Shown: in pieces, positions 49,267 to 57,358 of the stretch
Numbering within the stretch: the first letter of the stretch is position 1
Layout of the letters: every line of letters starts with the position of its first letter
Program-made: the position numbers and the translations under genes
Assembly (NCBI GenBank): GCA_030445275.1
Contig: JAUCSE010000069.1
Span: forward strand, 162,076 to 226,075
Reading direction: 5' to 3'
Length of the DNA: 64,000 nt
DNA from: Mucilaginibacter sp.
Lineage (GTDB): Bacteria; Bacteroidota; Bacteroidia; Sphingobacteriales; Sphingobacteriaceae
Notes under the pieces: generated by a model
What the model was told of the DNA's origin: nothing
The model's input: only the letters and a program-made list of their open reading frames with translations
Databases searched by the model: none

Positions 49267-50265
49267 TTATTTTTTCTTCAACTTCAATATCGAAAAATCG
49301 CTTTTTGATTTTTTAATGATATTGCCCAGCATACCTAAACCGGTAATTTCCATTTCAACCAAGTCACCGTCTTTTAGCCACTGGGGTTGGTAGTTGGCAT
49401 CATTCAATAAACCGGTTCCGTTAAGCTCCAGAAAACAGCCTGTACCCACCGTGCCTGAGCCTATTACATCGCCGGGAAGTACATCGCACCCATAGGCGCA
49501 GCGTTCAATGATCTCAGCAAAGGTCCAGTCCATATCGGCCATATTGCCTAATGATACCTGCTTGCCGTTTACCGCACATTTCATTTCCAGTTTATAGGCA
49601 TTACCGGTATGGCCGGGTTTAGGCGCAACCTTATATTTCTCCAGTTCATCAGGCGTTACCAACCAAGGACCAATCACGGTCGAAAAATCCTTACCTTTTG
49701 CCGGACCAAGATTTAGCAGCATCTCCTCCAGTTGCAGGGTGCGCGCGCTCATATCATTCATGATCATATAGCCCGCTATAAAGCTATCAGCATCGGCAGC
49801 TTTAATGTTACGGCCTTTTTTGTTGAGCACTACGGCTACCTCCAGTTCAAAATCAAGCTTGTTAAAATGATCAGGCATACACTCAATTTCGCCGGGTCCT
49901 TGTACAGCGTTATGGTTGGTGAAATAAAATATAGGATATTGATCAAATTCGGGTATCATATCAACCTTGCGGTTTCGGCGGGCTGCTGCCACATGCTGCC
50001 TGAAGGCGTATCCATCCCGGCATGATGATGGATGCGGTACGGGAGCTATCAACTCAAAGAACAACTCTTCTTTGGCATCCATTTTTCCCGAACTGATGGC
50101 TGCATGAACCTTGCGGGCATGATCCATCAGTTCATCACCTCCCCACAAAAATTCGTTCATGTTATCGGGAATCAACTTATCGCAGGAGTTAAGATTATAG
50201 ATATGTTTATTGATAAAAATACCTAAATGCTCGCGGTCTTCAGTTTTATAGGATACTAATTTCAT
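49267..50265 (-). CDS. fumarylacetoacetate hydrolase family protein
   Basis: A 332-residue FAH-fold enzyme. The core domain shows DFELEVAVVLNKKGRNI (metal Glu), YMIMNDMSARTLQ, GKDFSTVIGPWLVT and GDVIGSGTVGTGCFLE. It is shorter than classic fumarylacetoacetase, but next to hmgA and hppD it most likely performs the last step of homogentisate degradation. It is divergent from hmgA (423 bases apart). No maleylacetoacetate isomerase gene is present. Confidence 0.9.
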   Translation of the reverse strand: MKLVSYKTEDREHLGIFINKHIYNLNSCDKLIPDNMNEFLWGGDELMDHARKVHAAISSGKMDAKEELFFELIAPVPHPSSCRDGYAFRQHVAAARRNRKVDMIPEFDQYPIFYFTNHNAVQGPGEIECMPDHFNKLDFELEVAVVLNKKGRNIKAADADSFIAGYMIMNDMSARTLQLEEMLLNLGPAKGKDFSTVIGPWLVTPDELEKYKVAPKPGHTGNAYKLEMKCAVNGKQVSLGNMADMDWTFAEIIERCAYGCDVLPGDVIGSGTVGTGCFLELNGTGLLNDANYQPQWLKDGDLVEMEITGLGMLGNIIKKSKSDFSILKLKKK

Positions 50266-50300
50266 AGATAGCGGTAATTGGTTAAGCCAAAACTAGTAAA

Positions 50301-50375
50301 TTTAGTTGATTAGGTGAGTGGTTGATTAAGTTAGATAATAAAACTTTTATTTAACCATTCACCTAATCAACTAAA
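50301..50375. repeat. family G inverted repeat
   Basis: TTTAGTTGATTAGGTGAGTG (from 50301, arm to 50323) pairs with the arm at 50353-50375 (AACCATTCACCTAATCAAC...) over 23 bases with one mismatch and a 29-base loop. Extra TTGATTAAGTTA and AATCAACCACTT units extend it. Confidence 0.85.
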
Positions 50376-50437
50376 TCAACCACTTACCAAAACTATGCTT
50401 GCATATTAAAAATATTAGCTCTAATTTCGTATTAACC

Positions 50438-50548
50438 ATGCTACGTATACAAAAGCACTTTTATTTTTCCCTGGGCTTAACCAGTATGAGCGATGCATCA
50501 TCGTTCAGGGATGCTATGCTAGCAAAAATTGTGCTGGCGCAATACTAA
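50438..50548 (+). CDS. possible small protein, 36 aa
   Basis: An open frame ATG 50438 to TAA 50548 encodes a 36-residue peptide beginning MLRIQKHFYFSLGLTSMSD and ending AKIVLAQY. It is on the same strand as hmgA, 140 bases upstream. There is no known family I recognise and no clear promoter. Codon use is not obviously unlike coding DNA, but the length makes chance likely. Confidence 0.25.
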   Translation: MLRIQKHFYFSLGLTSMSDASSFRDAMLAKIVLAQY

Positions 50549-50688
50549 TTTCCTCCCCCTTTCAATTCTAAAATATTGTTGAAGCCGGTTAACGCTTTAT
50601 CGTTTTGACTGCTTGTTTTTACAGCATTTTAAATGCTTAAAACTATCCTGATATTTTAAACGTTTTATTTACAACCAATTAAAACATC

Positions 50689-51846
50689 ATGCCCTTATAT
50701 CATACATTAGGAGCTATTCCGTCAAAGCGGCATACGCAGTTCCGTAAGCCCGATGGTACATTATATGCCGAAGAACTGGTATCAACCGAAGGTTTTTCAA
50801 GTCTTTACTCGCTGGTTTACCATGCCTATCCGCCCACTATTGTAAAAACACTGGGCGAGCCATATAGCGTTGAACCCAAAATTGCGCGCGAAAAACACCT
50901 GAAACATACCAGTCTGATAGGTTTTAATGTAAAACCTGAGGACGATTACCTGAAAAGCCGCAAGCCGGTACTTGTCAACAGCGATCTGCATATTTCACTG
51001 GCTGCACCGCGTAAATCAATGACCGATTACTTTTACAAGAATAGTCAGGCCGATGAGGTGGTTTTTATACATGAGGGTTCAGGTACTTTAAAAACAGGCT
51101 TCGGCAATATTAAATTTGTTTATGGTGATTACCTGGTGATACCACGAGGTACCATATATCAACTGGAGTTTGATACGCCCGATAACCGGCTGTTTATTAT
51201 AGAAAGCTTTAGCCCAATACGTCCGCCAAAACGTTACCGTAACCAATATGGGCAGCTGATGGAACATTCGCCCTATTGCGAACGCGATATTAAACGCCCA
51301 ACCGACCTGAAAACCCATGATGAACATGGCGATTTCAAGATCCTGATCAAAAAACAGGGTCTGATATATCCTTATATATATGGCACCCACCCTTTTGATT
51401 TTATTGGCTGGGATGGTTTTCATTACCCATGGGCATTATCCATACATGATTTTGAACCCATAACCGGGCGCTTACATCAGCCGCCGCCGGTACACCAAAC
51501 CTTTGAGGGCAATAACTTTGTGATATGCTCCTTTGTACCCCGCAAATTTGATTATCACCCCCTATCCATCCCTGCCCCTTATAATCACAGTAACGTAGAT
51601 AGCGATGAGGTTTTATATTATGTTGATGGTGATTTTATGAGCCGCAAAAGCGTAGTAAAAGGGCAGATCACCCTGCACCCGGGTGGTATACCACATGGCC
51701 CGCATCCGGGCTCGGTCGAAAAATCAATAGGTAAGGAATCAACAGATGAGTTGGCGGTAATGATAGATCCCTTCCGCCCGCTGATGCTGACGGAAGATGC
51801 CATAAAAATTGAGGACGAGAATTATTATAAAAGCTGGCAGGTATAA
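50689..51846 (+). CDS. hmgA: homogentisate 1,2-dioxygenase
   Basis: A 385-residue cupin-fold iron dioxygenase, in the shorter form common in bacteria. Conserved parts are FIHEGSGTLKTGFGNIKFVYGDYLVIPRG, HPFDFIGWDGFHYPW, and the iron-binding C-terminal NVDSDEVLYYVDGDF and LHPGGIPHGPHPGS. It opens the ring of homogentisate to maleylacetoacetate. It is 68 bases upstream of hppD, on the same strand, so the two likely form an operon. Confidence 0.95.
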   Translation: MPLYHTLGAIPSKRHTQFRKPDGTLYAEELVSTEGFSSLYSLVYHAYPPTIVKTLGEPYSVEPKIAREKHLKHTSLIGFNVKPEDDYLKSRKPVLVNSDLHISLAAPRKSMTDYFYKNSQADEVVFIHEGSGTLKTGFGNIKFVYGDYLVIPRGTIYQLEFDTPDNRLFIIESFSPIRPPKRYRNQYGQLMEHSPYCERDIKRPTDLKTHDEHGDFKILIKKQGLIYPYIYGTHPFDFIGWDGFHYPWALSIHDFEPITGRLHQPPPVHQTFEGNNFVICSFVPRKFDYHPLSIPAPYNHSNVDSDEVLYYVDGDFMSRKSVVKGQITLHPGGIPHGPHPGSVEKSIGKESTDELAVMIDPFRPLMLTEDAIKIEDENYYKSWQV

Positions 51847-51914
51847 GCCAAAAGCTTAATGCCGAAAGCCAAAGGCAATCACTAATTCAATAACTCACTA
51901 ATTCACTAATTAAA

Positions 51915-53039
51915 ATGCAAACACAAACCATAGATAAACAACCAACCTCAACAGATTTTTTACCACTTAACGGTACTGATTATGTTGAATTTTATGTGGG
52001 TAATGCCAAGCAGGCGGCTCACTATTATAAAACTGCTTTCGGTTTTCAAACGCTGGCCTATTCAGGACCAGAAACCGGCGTGCGCGATAGAGCATCGTAT
52101 GTTTTGCAACAAGGAAAGATCAGGTTGGTGTTAACCACGCCACTACATTCAGACCATCCTATTGCCGAGCATATTAAAAAGCATGGCGATGGCGTAAAGG
52201 TATTGGCCCTATGGGTTGATAATGCTTATGATGCATTTGAACAGACCACCAAACGTGGCGCAATACCTTACCAACACCCGCAAACCATTACTGATGAGCA
52301 TGGCGAAGTACGCACCAGCGGCATAAAATTATATGGCGAAACCGTTCACCTGTTTATTGAGCGTAAAAACTATCATGGACTGTTTTTACCTGGATATAAA
52401 AAACTGGAAACCACTTATAATCCACCCTCATCGGGCCTGTTATATGTTGACCATTGTGTAGGTAATGTGGGCTGGCATAAAATGGACAAATGGGTTAATT
52501 TTTATGAAGACATTATGGGTTTTAGAAACATCTTAACCTTTGATGATAAAATGATCAGCACCGAATACTCTGCCCTGATGAGTAAGGTTATGAGCAATGG
52601 TAACGGTTATGTTAAGTTCCCGATAAACGAGCCGGCAGAAGGCAAAAAGAAATCGCAGATAGAGGAGTATCTTGAATTTTATGAAGATGAAGGTGTGCAA
52701 CATATGGCTCTTGCCACTGCCGATATTGTAGCAACCGTAACTGATTTGCAAAACCGTGGTGTTGAATTTTTAACCGTACCAACCACCTATTACGACGAAT
52801 TAACAGACCGAGTTGGTCATATTGATGAGGATTTGGAACCTTTGAAAAAATTGGGCATCCTGGTTGATCGTGACGACGAAGGCTACCTGCTGCAAATATT
52901 CACCAAACCAGTTGAAGACAGGCCTACCCTGTTCTTCGAAATCATTCAGCGTAAAGGAGCAAAATCATTTGGTGCCGGTAATTTTAAAGCATTATTTGAA
53001 GCCATTGAACGCGAGCAGGAAATAAGGGGAAACCTTTGA
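51915..53039 (+). CDS. hppD: 4-hydroxyphenylpyruvate dioxygenase
   Basis: A 374-residue enzyme with two VOC domains. The three iron ligands are visible: H180 (YVDHCVGNV), H263 (GVQHMALAT) and E342 (FFEIIQR). The C-terminal GFGAGNFKALFEAIE-like block (SFGAGNFKALF) is canonical. It turns 4-hydroxyphenylpyruvate into homogentisate, the substrate of HmgA. It ends at a terminator. Confidence 0.97.
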   Translation: MQTQTIDKQPTSTDFLPLNGTDYVEFYVGNAKQAAHYYKTAFGFQTLAYSGPETGVRDRASYVLQQGKIRLVLTTPLHSDHPIAEHIKKHGDGVKVLALWVDNAYDAFEQTTKRGAIPYQHPQTITDEHGEVRTSGIKLYGETVHLFIERKNYHGLFLPGYKKLETTYNPPSSGLLYVDHCVGNVGWHKMDKWVNFYEDIMGFRNILTFDDKMISTEYSALMSKVMSNGNGYVKFPINEPAEGKKKSQIEEYLEFYEDEGVQHMALATADIVATVTDLQNRGVEFLTVPTTYYDELTDRVGHIDEDLEPLKKLGILVDRDDEGYLLQIFTKPVEDRPTLFFEIIQRKGAKSFGAGNFKALFEAIEREQEIRGNL

Positions 53040-53119
53040 TAAGAATTCGGATATTCGATTTCGGATTTTATTGATAATTAATTCTACTCATAACTATATA
53101 ACTGATCTGTTTTATCTGG

Positions 53120-53145
53120 AGCCGGGCAAATGCCTGGCTTTTTTG
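53120..53145 (+). terminator. rho-independent terminator of hmgA-hppD
   Basis: A 9-bp stem AGCCGGGCA (53120-53128) / TGCCTGGCT (53131-53139) with one G-U pair in RNA and a T-tail. Confidence 0.85.
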
Positions 53146-53160
53146 TTGATTGGTAATATT

Positions 53161-53168
53161 TATATTTG
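53161..53168 (+). promoter_or_regulatory. -7 promoter box of the AlkD-like gene
   Basis: TATATTTG fits TAnnTTTG, 19 bases before the ATG at 53188, right after the hppD terminator. Confidence 0.5.
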
Positions 53169-53187
53169 ATATACAGGAACCTTATCA

Positions 53188-53841
53188 ATGAACATCAACG
53201 AAGTTATTGAGCTACTAAAACAAAAAGCTGATCTGGTTTATCTTGCAGGTATGCAGCGTTATGGTATTAATGCAACGCATGCCATTGGTGTACGTTTGCC
53301 TGAATTACATAAACTGGCCAGGGCTATCAAAAAAAATCATGTCGTGGCACTTGAACTTTGGGATACCGGTTTGCATGAGGCTCGCATACTGGCTTCTATG
53401 GTAGATGATCCGGCTATGGTAACAGAAACTCAAATAGACAACTGGACCAAAGATTTTAACTCCTGGGATTTGTGCGATCAGGTATGCGGCAACCTGTTTG
53501 ATCGTACGCCTTTTGTTATTGCAAAAGCAAAAGAATTCAGCATGCATGAAGATGAATTTGTAAAACGGGCAGGCTTTGTTTTAATGGCCGAATACGCGGT
53601 ACACGGTAAAAAAGAAACTGACCAAACATTTATAGGCATGCTCCCCATCATTGAACGTGAAGCCTGGGACAACCGTAATTTTGTTAAAAAAGCCGTGAAC
53701 TGGGCCCTGCGGCAAATAGGAAAAAGAAATGATATTTTAAGAGTAAAAGCTATACAAACGGCTCAAAATATTTTAAAACAGAATCAAAAATCTGCCAGGT
53801 GGATAGCAACAAACGCGTTAGCCGAATTAACTGCTAAATAA
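53188..53841 (+). CDS. DNA alkylation repair protein (AlkD-like, HEAT repeats)
   Basis: A 217-residue all-helical protein. ALELWDTGLHEARILASMVDDP and the WDLCDQVCGNLF segment match AlkD, where the Asp and Trp line the DNA-facing groove. Members excise bulky or positively charged N3/N7-alkylpurines without base flipping. Single-gene unit with its own -7 box. Confidence 0.9.
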   Translation: MNINEVIELLKQKADLVYLAGMQRYGINATHAIGVRLPELHKLARAIKKNHVVALELWDTGLHEARILASMVDDPAMVTETQIDNWTKDFNSWDLCDQVCGNLFDRTPFVIAKAKEFSMHEDEFVKRAGFVLMAEYAVHGKKETDQTFIGMLPIIEREAWDNRNFVKKAVNWALRQIGKRNDILRVKAIQTAQNILKQNQKSARWIATNALAELTAK

Positions 53842-53923
53842 TCAGCGTACTACTATGACCAACAAAAATGACTAAAAAACAGGTCATCATTAATAAAAAT
53901 AAACGTTTTAGCATGTTTTTCAT
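53834..53923 (-). CDS. possible small hydrophobic peptide, 29 aa
   Basis: The minus strand has ATG at 53923 to TAG at 53834, coding for 29 residues that start MKNMLKRLFLLMMTCFLVIF, with two basic residues followed by a hydrophobic stretch, like a short membrane peptide. It overlaps the AlkD-like stop by 8 bases, tail to tail. AT-rich DNA easily gives such frames, so support is weak. Confidence 0.22.
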   Translation of the reverse strand: MKNMLKRLFLLMMTCFLVIFVGHSSTLII

Positions 53924-54289
53924 GTCTATAACACAATTATTACATCTTTTTTAAATAAACACCTTCTTAAAAGCTATCTAATCCGTTATTTTGCAATTAG
54001 ATTAGCCAAAATAGTGTCTAAAATTGATACAAAGCATTTTATTTATGCCCATATCTATAGAAATAAATAAAAATTTAACGCAATAAATTTATTTTGTAAT
54101 CATCAGTATAAGAGTTATTTATATCATTCCAAGTATTATATTTGAAGTCCTGGGGTTTAAACTTTGATGCTATAGCTCAGAAAAAACATGAACAACTTAT
54201 GGTTGCAATGTTCAATAATTAAATTATGGCACATAATTTTCTAATAGAGAACGTGTTGTTAATTACTAAATGGGTAGGTTATTATAAAT
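53924..54289. other. AT-rich region before the PAS histidine kinase gene
   Basis: Very AT-rich, no gene seen on the plus strand. It holds a -7 box at 54137 and a small dyad CTAATC/GATTAG (about 53978-54004). Confidence 0.45.
54137..54144 (+). promoter_or_regulatory. -7 promoter box of the PAS kinase operon
   Basis: TATATTTG fits TAnnTTTG but lies about 146 bases upstream of the start at 54290, so a long leader would be present. Confidence 0.35.
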
Positions 54290-55747
54290 ATGGCGTTTTC
54301 TGAAGATAGCGGGTTGCATCTTGCTCAAATAGTTGATAACATTAATTCGGGCATTTGGGAGTATAATATTAACACCAGGGTCATAAAATGGTCTGTAGGT
54401 TTTTGTATTATTTTGGGATATGAAGCCGACGAAATTGAATGCTCCTATCATTTATTTTTTGAACAGCTACTATACCACGAGGATAAGCTGGTTTTTCTTA
54501 ACGCCTTAAATGATCAAGCTCCTGCTAAACCCATACAGATAAGACTGCTCACCAAATCATCAGGTTACCATTGGTTTGAAAGCACAATTAAAAAACATGA
54601 TGACGAAACCGGACAGGTAATTTATGGATCAATCATCAATATTAACCAATATAAACAGGCTGAATTACAATGCACGCATAATGATCTGTTGCATGCCCAA
54701 ACCATCAGTATAGCCAAATTAGGAAGCTGGGAAGTTGACGCTGTAACCCTTGACTTAACCATGTCAAAACAGATTTATGATATTTATGAACTCCAAAACG
54801 AGATACCACTTACACTTGAAGAGGCAATAAGCTTTTTTGAACCACCCTATCGCGATCAGATACAAAACGCCGTAAATAATGCCCTTGAGTTTTGCCAGCC
54901 TTATGACCTGGAACTATTGTTCAGAACGGCTAAAAACAATGTTATCTGGGTACGGGCCAAGGGGGTGCCTATTCTTAACGATTATGGTAAATGTATTACT
55001 GTAAGAGGCATTTTTCAAGATATTGACAACAATAAGCGCAAAGGTCTAAGCCTTGAGTCATCACTCAACTTACTTACAGATCAAAACAGGCGGCTTCAAA
55101 ATTTTGCTTACATTGTATCACACAACCTACGATCGCACACCGGGAATCTGCAGTTTATGGTGAATTTATATAATGAAACCGAACTAATTGCTGATCGCGA
55201 TGAAATTTTTGCACATATAAAATCCATCAGTGCAAGCCTGAATGCAACTATTGAAAACCTCAATGAAATTGTTAAGATACAAACCGAAATTACCAATGAG
55301 CGAAGTATAATTGATTTCGAAACGCTTTTTGTAAATATTCAGTCGGCCATTAAGAGCAATATAGAGGCGCGAAATGCATATATAGAATATGATTTTAGCC
55401 AATGCCCTCAAATAAACTATATTCCGGCTTATATGGAAAGCATTTTACAAAATCTGCTTACCAATGCCTTAAAGTACAGTCATCCGGACAGGGAGCCTGT
55501 TATAAAATGTTATACTCTAAAAGAGCGCAACCATATATACCTGATATTTGAAGATAACGGAATAGGCATTGATCTTGAACGCTACGGCAACAAAATATTT
55601 GGCATGTACAAAACCTTTCATCAAAACCCCGATGCCAAGGGAATTGGGTTGTTTATTACACGAAACCAGGTAGAAGCGCTTGGCGGTACAATCAAAGTTG
55701 AAAGCGCCGTAAATATTGGCACTAAATTTACAATCAGATTAACATAA
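54290..55747 (+). CDS. PAS-domain sensor histidine kinase
   Basis: A 485-residue soluble kinase. Two PAS-like units occupy about 10-120 (NINSGIWEYNINTRVIKW) and 140-245 (IAKLGSWEVDAVTLDL). The H-box is at H278 (AYIVSHNLRSHTGN), in the variant SHNLRS form frequent in Bacteroidota. The ATPase domain has NLLTNALKYS, EDNGIGID and KGIGLFITRNQVEALGG. No membrane helices, so it senses a cytoplasmic cue. It is 12 bases upstream of a single-domain response regulator, its probable partner. Confidence 0.93.
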   Translation: MAFSEDSGLHLAQIVDNINSGIWEYNINTRVIKWSVGFCIILGYEADEIECSYHLFFEQLLYHEDKLVFLNALNDQAPAKPIQIRLLTKSSGYHWFESTIKKHDDETGQVIYGSIININQYKQAELQCTHNDLLHAQTISIAKLGSWEVDAVTLDLTMSKQIYDIYELQNEIPLTLEEAISFFEPPYRDQIQNAVNNALEFCQPYDLELLFRTAKNNVIWVRAKGVPILNDYGKCITVRGIFQDIDNNKRKGLSLESSLNLLTDQNRRLQNFAYIVSHNLRSHTGNLQFMVNLYNETELIADRDEIFAHIKSISASLNATIENLNEIVKIQTEITNERSIIDFETLFVNIQSAIKSNIEARNAYIEYDFSQCPQINYIPAYMESILQNLLTNALKYSHPDREPVIKCYTLKERNHIYLIFEDNGIGIDLERYGNKIFGMYKTFHQNPDAKGIGLFITRNQVEALGGTIKVESAVNIGTKFTIRLT

Positions 55748-55759
55748 TTACCATTCATA

Positions 55760-56188
55760 ATGATTGTAGAAAAGTACGTTGTTAATACTTGCATTATTGA
55801 TAACAACCCTGTTTATGTTTACGGATTTAAAAAAATAATAAACTTAAAGGGGCTGAGTAACCATATAACCCATTTTAGCAATGGAAATGAGGCAATTATG
55901 CATTTAAAAAACCCAGTTAACGCTAATAATTTACCCGATGTAATTTTCCTGGATATCAGTATGCCGGTGATGGATGGGTGGGAATTCATGAAAGAATATG
56001 CGGAAATAAAGTCACAACTGGGGAAAAAAATCTCGATCTACATGATCAGTTCATCCATTGACGCAAGTGATATTGACCGGGCAAAGAAAATTCCCGATGT
56101 TATTGATTATATTTTTAAACCAGTGGATGTAAATAAATTGAAGGAAATATTTAATAGCCTTCGAGGCATAAGCCCGGCAGTAAGTTAA
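55760..56188 (+). CDS. single-domain response regulator
   Basis: A 142-residue receiver domain without an output domain. Acidic residue D14, phospho-acceptor D65 (IFLDISMPVMDGWEF), the Ser/Thr switch in MISSS and K120 (IFKPVD) are all present. It follows the PAS kinase gene by 12 bases. With no effector domain it may act through protein contacts or in a relay. Confidence 0.93.
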   Translation: MIVEKYVVNTCIIDNNPVYVYGFKKIINLKGLSNHITHFSNGNEAIMHLKNPVNANNLPDVIFLDISMPVMDGWEFMKEYAEIKSQLGKKISIYMISSSIDASDIDRAKKIPDVIDYIFKPVDVNKLKEIFNSLRGISPAVS

Positions 56189-56231
56189 AAGTATAGGTAC
56201 TGTAATAAAACCACTATACCCATACTTTTAA
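56185..56231. terminator. bidirectional terminator between the response regulator and manA
   Basis: TTAAAAGTATAGGTA (56185-56199) pairs with TACCCATACTTTTAA (56217-56231) with one mismatch over 15 bases and a 17-base loop. The response-regulator stop codon is part of the left arm. T-rich on both ends. Confidence 0.65.
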
Positions 56232-56243
56232 AATTCTTTTATA

Positions 56244-57224
56244 TTATTCAATATAACTTTCTAAAATTTTAAAGCCGCCGGTTGTTTCTAACTCAACCTT
56301 ATCAATGCTTTTTGGCAATAAAATACATTCGCCCATTTTAACTGTATAAACCTCGCCGTTGTATTTTACCGAATAGGCCCCCTCAACACATACGTGTATC
56401 ACAAATGAATCAAATGCCGAATAATCTTTTGATGTGCTGTGGGTAAAATCAAGCAGATTGGTAGTAAAGTATGGACAGGTAACCAGTTTTACCGTTTCAT
56501 CCTTTTTAGGTTGGTAACTGGTTTTATATTCGGGGTAATGTTTGTAATCAATTGCGGCCAGCGCCTCTTGTGTATGCAGCTCACGCTTGTTACCTTTATC
56601 ATCAACCCTGTCAAAATCATATATGCGGTAGGTGATATCAGATGTTTGCTGAATTTCGGCTATTAGCAATCCTTTACCAATAGTATGCACACGACCTGCA
56701 GGTAAAAAGAAAACATCACCTGCTGCCACATCTTCGCGGTTTAAAACATCCATGATGTGGCCGCTGTTTAATTTTTCTACATATACCTGCTCAGTAAGTT
56801 CCTGGTTAAAGCCAGCAATTAATGATGACCCGGGGTCGGCCTCAATAACATACCACATCTCTGTTTTACCAAATGAGTTATGGCGTTTTTTAGCCAATTC
56901 GTCATTAGGGTGTACCTGTATCGACAGATCATCATTGGCATCAATAAATTTCACTAATAAAGGGAATATATTACCAAAATGAGCATAAACTTTTTTACCC
57001 ACCAGCTCATCCTGGTATTTCTCCAGCAGGTCAGCTAATGATTCGCCGGCCAGTTCACCGTTGGCCACTACCGATACATCAGATTTTACGCCTGATATTT
57101 CCCAGGTTTCGCCACAGTTTGCTAAAGCGCCAAAATCTTTATGCAAATAGGTTTCGATCTTGTGACCACCCCATATCTTATCTTTATAAATGGTTTTGAA
57201 TTTTAACGGATATAATGCTGACAT
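56244..57224 (-). CDS. manA: mannose-6-phosphate isomerase, class I type
   Basis: A 326-residue cupin-type isomerase. Zinc-binding parts are SIQVHPNDELAKKR and GKTEMWYVIEAD, and FLPAGRVHTIGKGLLIAEIQQTSDITYRIYD carries the third His and the conserved Arg. It interconverts mannose-6-phosphate and fructose-6-phosphate, for GDP-mannose and polysaccharide. Monocistronic. Confidence 0.95.
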   Translation of the reverse strand: MSALYPLKFKTIYKDKIWGGHKIETYLHKDFGALANCGETWEISGVKSDVSVVANGELAGESLADLLEKYQDELVGKKVYAHFGNIFPLLVKFIDANDDLSIQVHPNDELAKKRHNSFGKTEMWYVIEADPGSSLIAGFNQELTEQVYVEKLNSGHIMDVLNREDVAAGDVFFLPAGRVHTIGKGLLIAEIQQTSDITYRIYDFDRVDDKGNKRELHTQEALAAIDYKHYPEYKTSYQPKKDETVKLVTCPYFTTNLLDFTHSTSKDYSAFDSFVIHVCVEGAYSVKYNGEVYTVKMGECILLPKSIDKVELETTGGFKILESYIE

Positions 57225-57312
57225 GATGTAATTTTTATGTCGCTAAGTTAGCAGTTAAATAATAAATGATAAACCGATTCAGCTTTTTTTGCAAAAACCT
57301 GATATTAACAAA

Positions 57313-57340
57313 AAAGCCCGCCTTGGTTAAGACGGGCTTT
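57313..57340 (-). terminator. rho-independent terminator of icd
   Basis: On the minus strand the stem AAAGCCCGTCTT / AAGGCGGGCTTT (12 bp, one mismatch) has a 4-base loop and a T-tail (TTTTTTGTT), 18 bases after the icd stop. Confidence 0.85.
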
Positions 57341-57358
57341 GTAAATTATATAGGATAA

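Larger units (their letters stand above)
50266..50688. other. intergenic region between FAH-family gene and hmgA
   Basis: 423 bases. It holds the family G inverted repeat (50301-50375), a possible 36-residue open frame (50438-50548) and an AT-rich leader before hmgA. No clear -7 box is visible next to the hmgA start. Confidence 0.5.
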
